Source: UMGS1225 sp034086705 (GTDB taxonomy: Bacteria; Bacillota; Clostridia; Oscillospirales; CAG-272). From it: a stretch of 43,360 bases of DNA. The stretch covers positions 1 through 43,360 of the forward strand of contig JAXDZV010000074.1 of the NCBI GenBank assembly GCA_034086705.1, written 5' to 3'. Every line of letters begins with the position of its first letter. Position 1 is the stretch's first letter. The notes beneath the pieces were generated by a model that worked only from the letters and a program-made list of their open reading frames with translations, was not told where the DNA came from and made no database searches. A program made the position numbers and the translations under genes. This document shows positions 41,883-43,360 of this stretch, piece by piece.

Positions 41883-42863
41883 TCAACCGATGTTGTCGCA
41901 TAAAATAACCTGCCCACGATGATTGCCGGCGTCTTGAATCGCTTCCATTTTACTTGCACCGGTCAAAATGTTTGTTTTGCAAACCGCATCCCAAAGATGC
42001 GAAAGTGCTATTGCGTGTTGCGGCAACACGGCAGCGGGTGAAAATTGATTCTGGCATACAGACAAAGAACAAAGATAATCGAAAGCAGCATGTACAGTTT
42101 TGTTTGCCCGAAAAGAACAGCCATTTACGGTGAGGCCTCTGATCATACGATCACGTTCGCCCTTGGCAAGCAGACCGCTACCTGCATTATGATCCAAACC
42201 GCTGTTGAGCAACTGCACGGCATCTGCACGGGTCAGCTGCACCCCGTCTTGTTGGTTTTCGCAGAAACGGGAACTGGTAATGCTTACAGACGTTCCATCA
42301 AATATACGGATGCCGCAGCCTTCGTTTTTGCGGCAGATACAATCTGAAACCGTCAGAAATCTACCACTGAAATAAATACCATCTGCGCGATTGTTGCAAA
42401 AAAGAGAATGTAAAATCTCAAGGTCAAATACTCTCTCTATGTAAATTCCCGCTCCGCTGAAATTGGCGCATTTTACTGTATCAATATGGATTCCAAGTCG
42501 CTGTGCAGGGGTTCCGGTAGCGGCTATACCATGGATGCTTGTTCCTAAATTTCCGCCCAAGCAACTCAAGCCATGGACATTGGCGCCGCATGCATCAGTG
42601 AGGTCCAACAGACAGTTTGCATCTGGATGACATAATTGCAACACGCTCCCGTAGGATTCATCAGCCGTAAAAACAGGTGTACCGCGCAAAGTAACATTTC
42701 GGCGTAGTTTTAAGGTTCCCGTGCGGTAGATACCGGGTGCCAAAACGACAACACCGCCGCATGTGGCCGCGCGGTCAATGGCATCTTGAATTTGCTTTGT
42801 CTGCTCCTGATTGTGCACGGGGGCAAGGTGTATGGTTAAAGCTGTTTGACACATAGCAATCAT
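41883..42863 (-). CDS. Right-handed beta-helix protein, pectate-lyase-like fold (paralogue 3, first in operon)
   Basis: A 326-residue protein. After a short start (MIAMCQTALTIHLAPVHNQE) comes IQDAIDRAATCGGVVVLAPGIYR and a run of beta-helix units (VKCANFSGAGIYIERVFD, ILHSLFCNNRADGIYFSG, VSDCICRKNEGCGIRIFDG, ITSSRFCENQQDGVQLTR). The LDLTDACGANVHGLSCLGG block is shared with the other two. The usual DFGAxxDG opening is lost, so this is the most diverged copy. The ATG at 42863 has AGAAAGGAG four bases upstream; a longer frame from 42917 overlaps the promoter. No signal peptide. Confidence 0.82.
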   Translation of the reverse strand: MIAMCQTALTIHLAPVHNQEQTKQIQDAIDRAATCGGVVVLAPGIYRTGTLKLRRNVTLRGTPVFTADESYGSVLQLCHPDANCLLDLTDACGANVHGLSCLGGNLGTSIHGIAATGTPAQRLGIHIDTVKCANFSGAGIYIERVFDLEILHSLFCNNRADGIYFSGRFLTVSDCICRKNEGCGIRIFDGTSVSITSSRFCENQQDGVQLTRADAVQLLNSGLDHNAGSGLLAKGERDRMIRGLTVNGCSFRANKTVHAAFDYLCSLSVCQNQFSPAAVLPQHAIALSHLWDAVCKTNILTGASKMEAIQDAGNHRGQVILCDNIG

Positions 42864-42888
42864 AATACTCCTTTCTGAATTCCGAACC

Positions 42889-42917
42889 ATTATAACAGAC
42901 CTTTTCTGCTTTTTCAA
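42889..42917 (-). promoter_or_regulatory. Promoter of the beta-helix/rsuA/tex operon
   Basis: On the minus strand TTGAAA (42917-42912), 17 bases and TATAAT (42894-42889), about 26 bases before the start of the first beta-helix gene. No further promoter or terminator was noticed down to tex. Confidence 0.75.
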
Positions 42918-43360
42918 GAGGTTTAAGACGTATCGGGAGTTTGTGTGAGCAAACGATAGATAATTATCCGGCGCTGCACAAATACAGCCTACCTACACTC
43001 AATTTTGGGACAAGGAAGCATAACTTCCTGTAAAATATTATCACCATAGAGGATCTTGAGAAAACGAAGGGCTAATCGAAGCTATGCAAGATCTAAGTTT
43101 CCAGTCTGGGAAGGGGAGTGTTCGGCATTTCTCGGTATCAACAAGGTCGGAAAATCTATAAAGATTCATATTTTTTCTTTGCGGAAACCGCCAAAAAATG
43201 GCAGCAGTGTTCGCATTGCAGAGATAAATCCGGAAGAAGATCCCGTCCAAATGAAGTAAATCTTGTTGGTTATGGTTCAAGGATTCGTGCTGGATAATGA
43301 TCATTCGGTACGGATAATTTTACTTTGTATGTGGGTGCATATGCCTATTTTATAATTTCT
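42918..43360. other. Stretch without a recognised gene at the right edge
   Basis: About 440 bases in which no frame gives a protein I can name. A short hairpin (ACAAGGAAG/CTTCCTGT type) sits near 43010-43035. The longest plus-strand frame (43056-43259, 67 residues, ending in INPEEDPVQMK) has no ribosome site and no recognisable motif. A TATAAT at 43351-43356 lacks a -35. It may be the 5' region of a gene beyond the window, or decayed coding DNA. Confidence 0.5.

Noticed and set aside
43056..43259. A 67-residue plus-strand open frame as a gene
   Set aside because: No ribosome site, no motif, and it overlaps an equally long open frame on the other strand. Neither is convincing.
1..43360. CRISPR array, prophage, tRNA or rRNA genes
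   Set aside because: No regularly spaced repeats, phage structural genes, tRNA cloverleaf or rRNA core sequences were noticed by eye. tRNAscan-SE and Rfam searches would be needed to exclude small RNA genes completely.

Overview
This window looks like a chromosomal segment of a low-to-mid GC, spore-forming, anaerobic Firmicute, most likely class Clostridia and probably the Oscillospirales/Ruminococcaceae side. The reasons are a spoIIID homologue, two [FeFe]-hydrogenase-type proteins in one operon, HPr kinase, RbgA, tandem type I signal peptidases, a TPP-riboswitch-controlled ThiT, strong AGGAGG-type ribosome binding sites, and sigma-A type promoters that all have 17-base spacers. No rRNA, tRNA, CRISPR array or prophage was seen. 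The only mobile DNA is the right end of an IS3-family element at the left edge.

Layout. 1-366: 3' end of an IS3/IS150-type transposase with its terminal repeat. 394-2106 (-): acyl-CoA synthetase. 2297-3589 (+): spoIIID and a LysR regulator. 3791-9414 (+): a six-gene operon with an APH-like kinase, two tandem thioredoxin-like [2Fe-2S] proteins, a PAS-containing sensory-type [FeFe]-hydrogenase, a SpoIIE-type PP2C phosphatase and a second, group B-like [FeFe]-hydrogenase. 9557-12851 (-): tig-clpP-clpX. 13035-14135: a metallophosphoesterase and a DUF1540 protein. 14187-20242 (-): the operon apgM-lepB-lepB-rbgA-rnhB-yraN-thrC. 20461-22153 (-): a YfcE-like phosphoesterase and a P-loop ATPase. 22261-23258 (+): three small unrecognised proteins. 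23238-25435 (-): trpS and a TagO/WecA-like transferase. 25631-27602 (+): hprK and a ROK glucokinase. 27672-29790 (-): TPP riboswitch, thiT and a cation/proton antiporter. 29935-32677 (+): glycosyltransferase, RNase P RNA, CPBP protease and tadA. 32826-36286 (-): an EF-G-like GTPase and a UgpC/MsmX-type ABC ATPase. 36532-42863 (-): an apparent operon of three paralogous beta-helix proteins, a 32-residue membrane peptide, an RsuA-family pseudouridine synthase and tex. 42918-43360: no recognised gene.

How the genes fit together. The most distinctive block is 3791-9414. Its gene content matches an H2- or redox-sensing relay: an H-cluster domain feeds a PAS domain, which is translationally coupled to a PP2C phosphatase. 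Small [2Fe-2S] proteins are plausible electron partners, and a second hydrogenase-like protein may be a partner or the regulated enzyme. The phosphatase substrate is not evident here. Most of the rest is housekeeping: proteostasis, ribosome assembly, secretion, carbon control and tRNA modification.

The second most unusual block is the set of three leaderless right-handed beta-helix proteins ahead of rsuA and tex. Other oddities are a hairpin that sits exactly between the Shine-Dalgarno and the start codon of the P-loop ATPase gene, a degenerate G4 motif in RbgA, an antiporter placed downstream of a TPP riboswitch, and the cassette of three small proteins. All functional calls come from reading motifs in the translated sequence. 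No database search was run.
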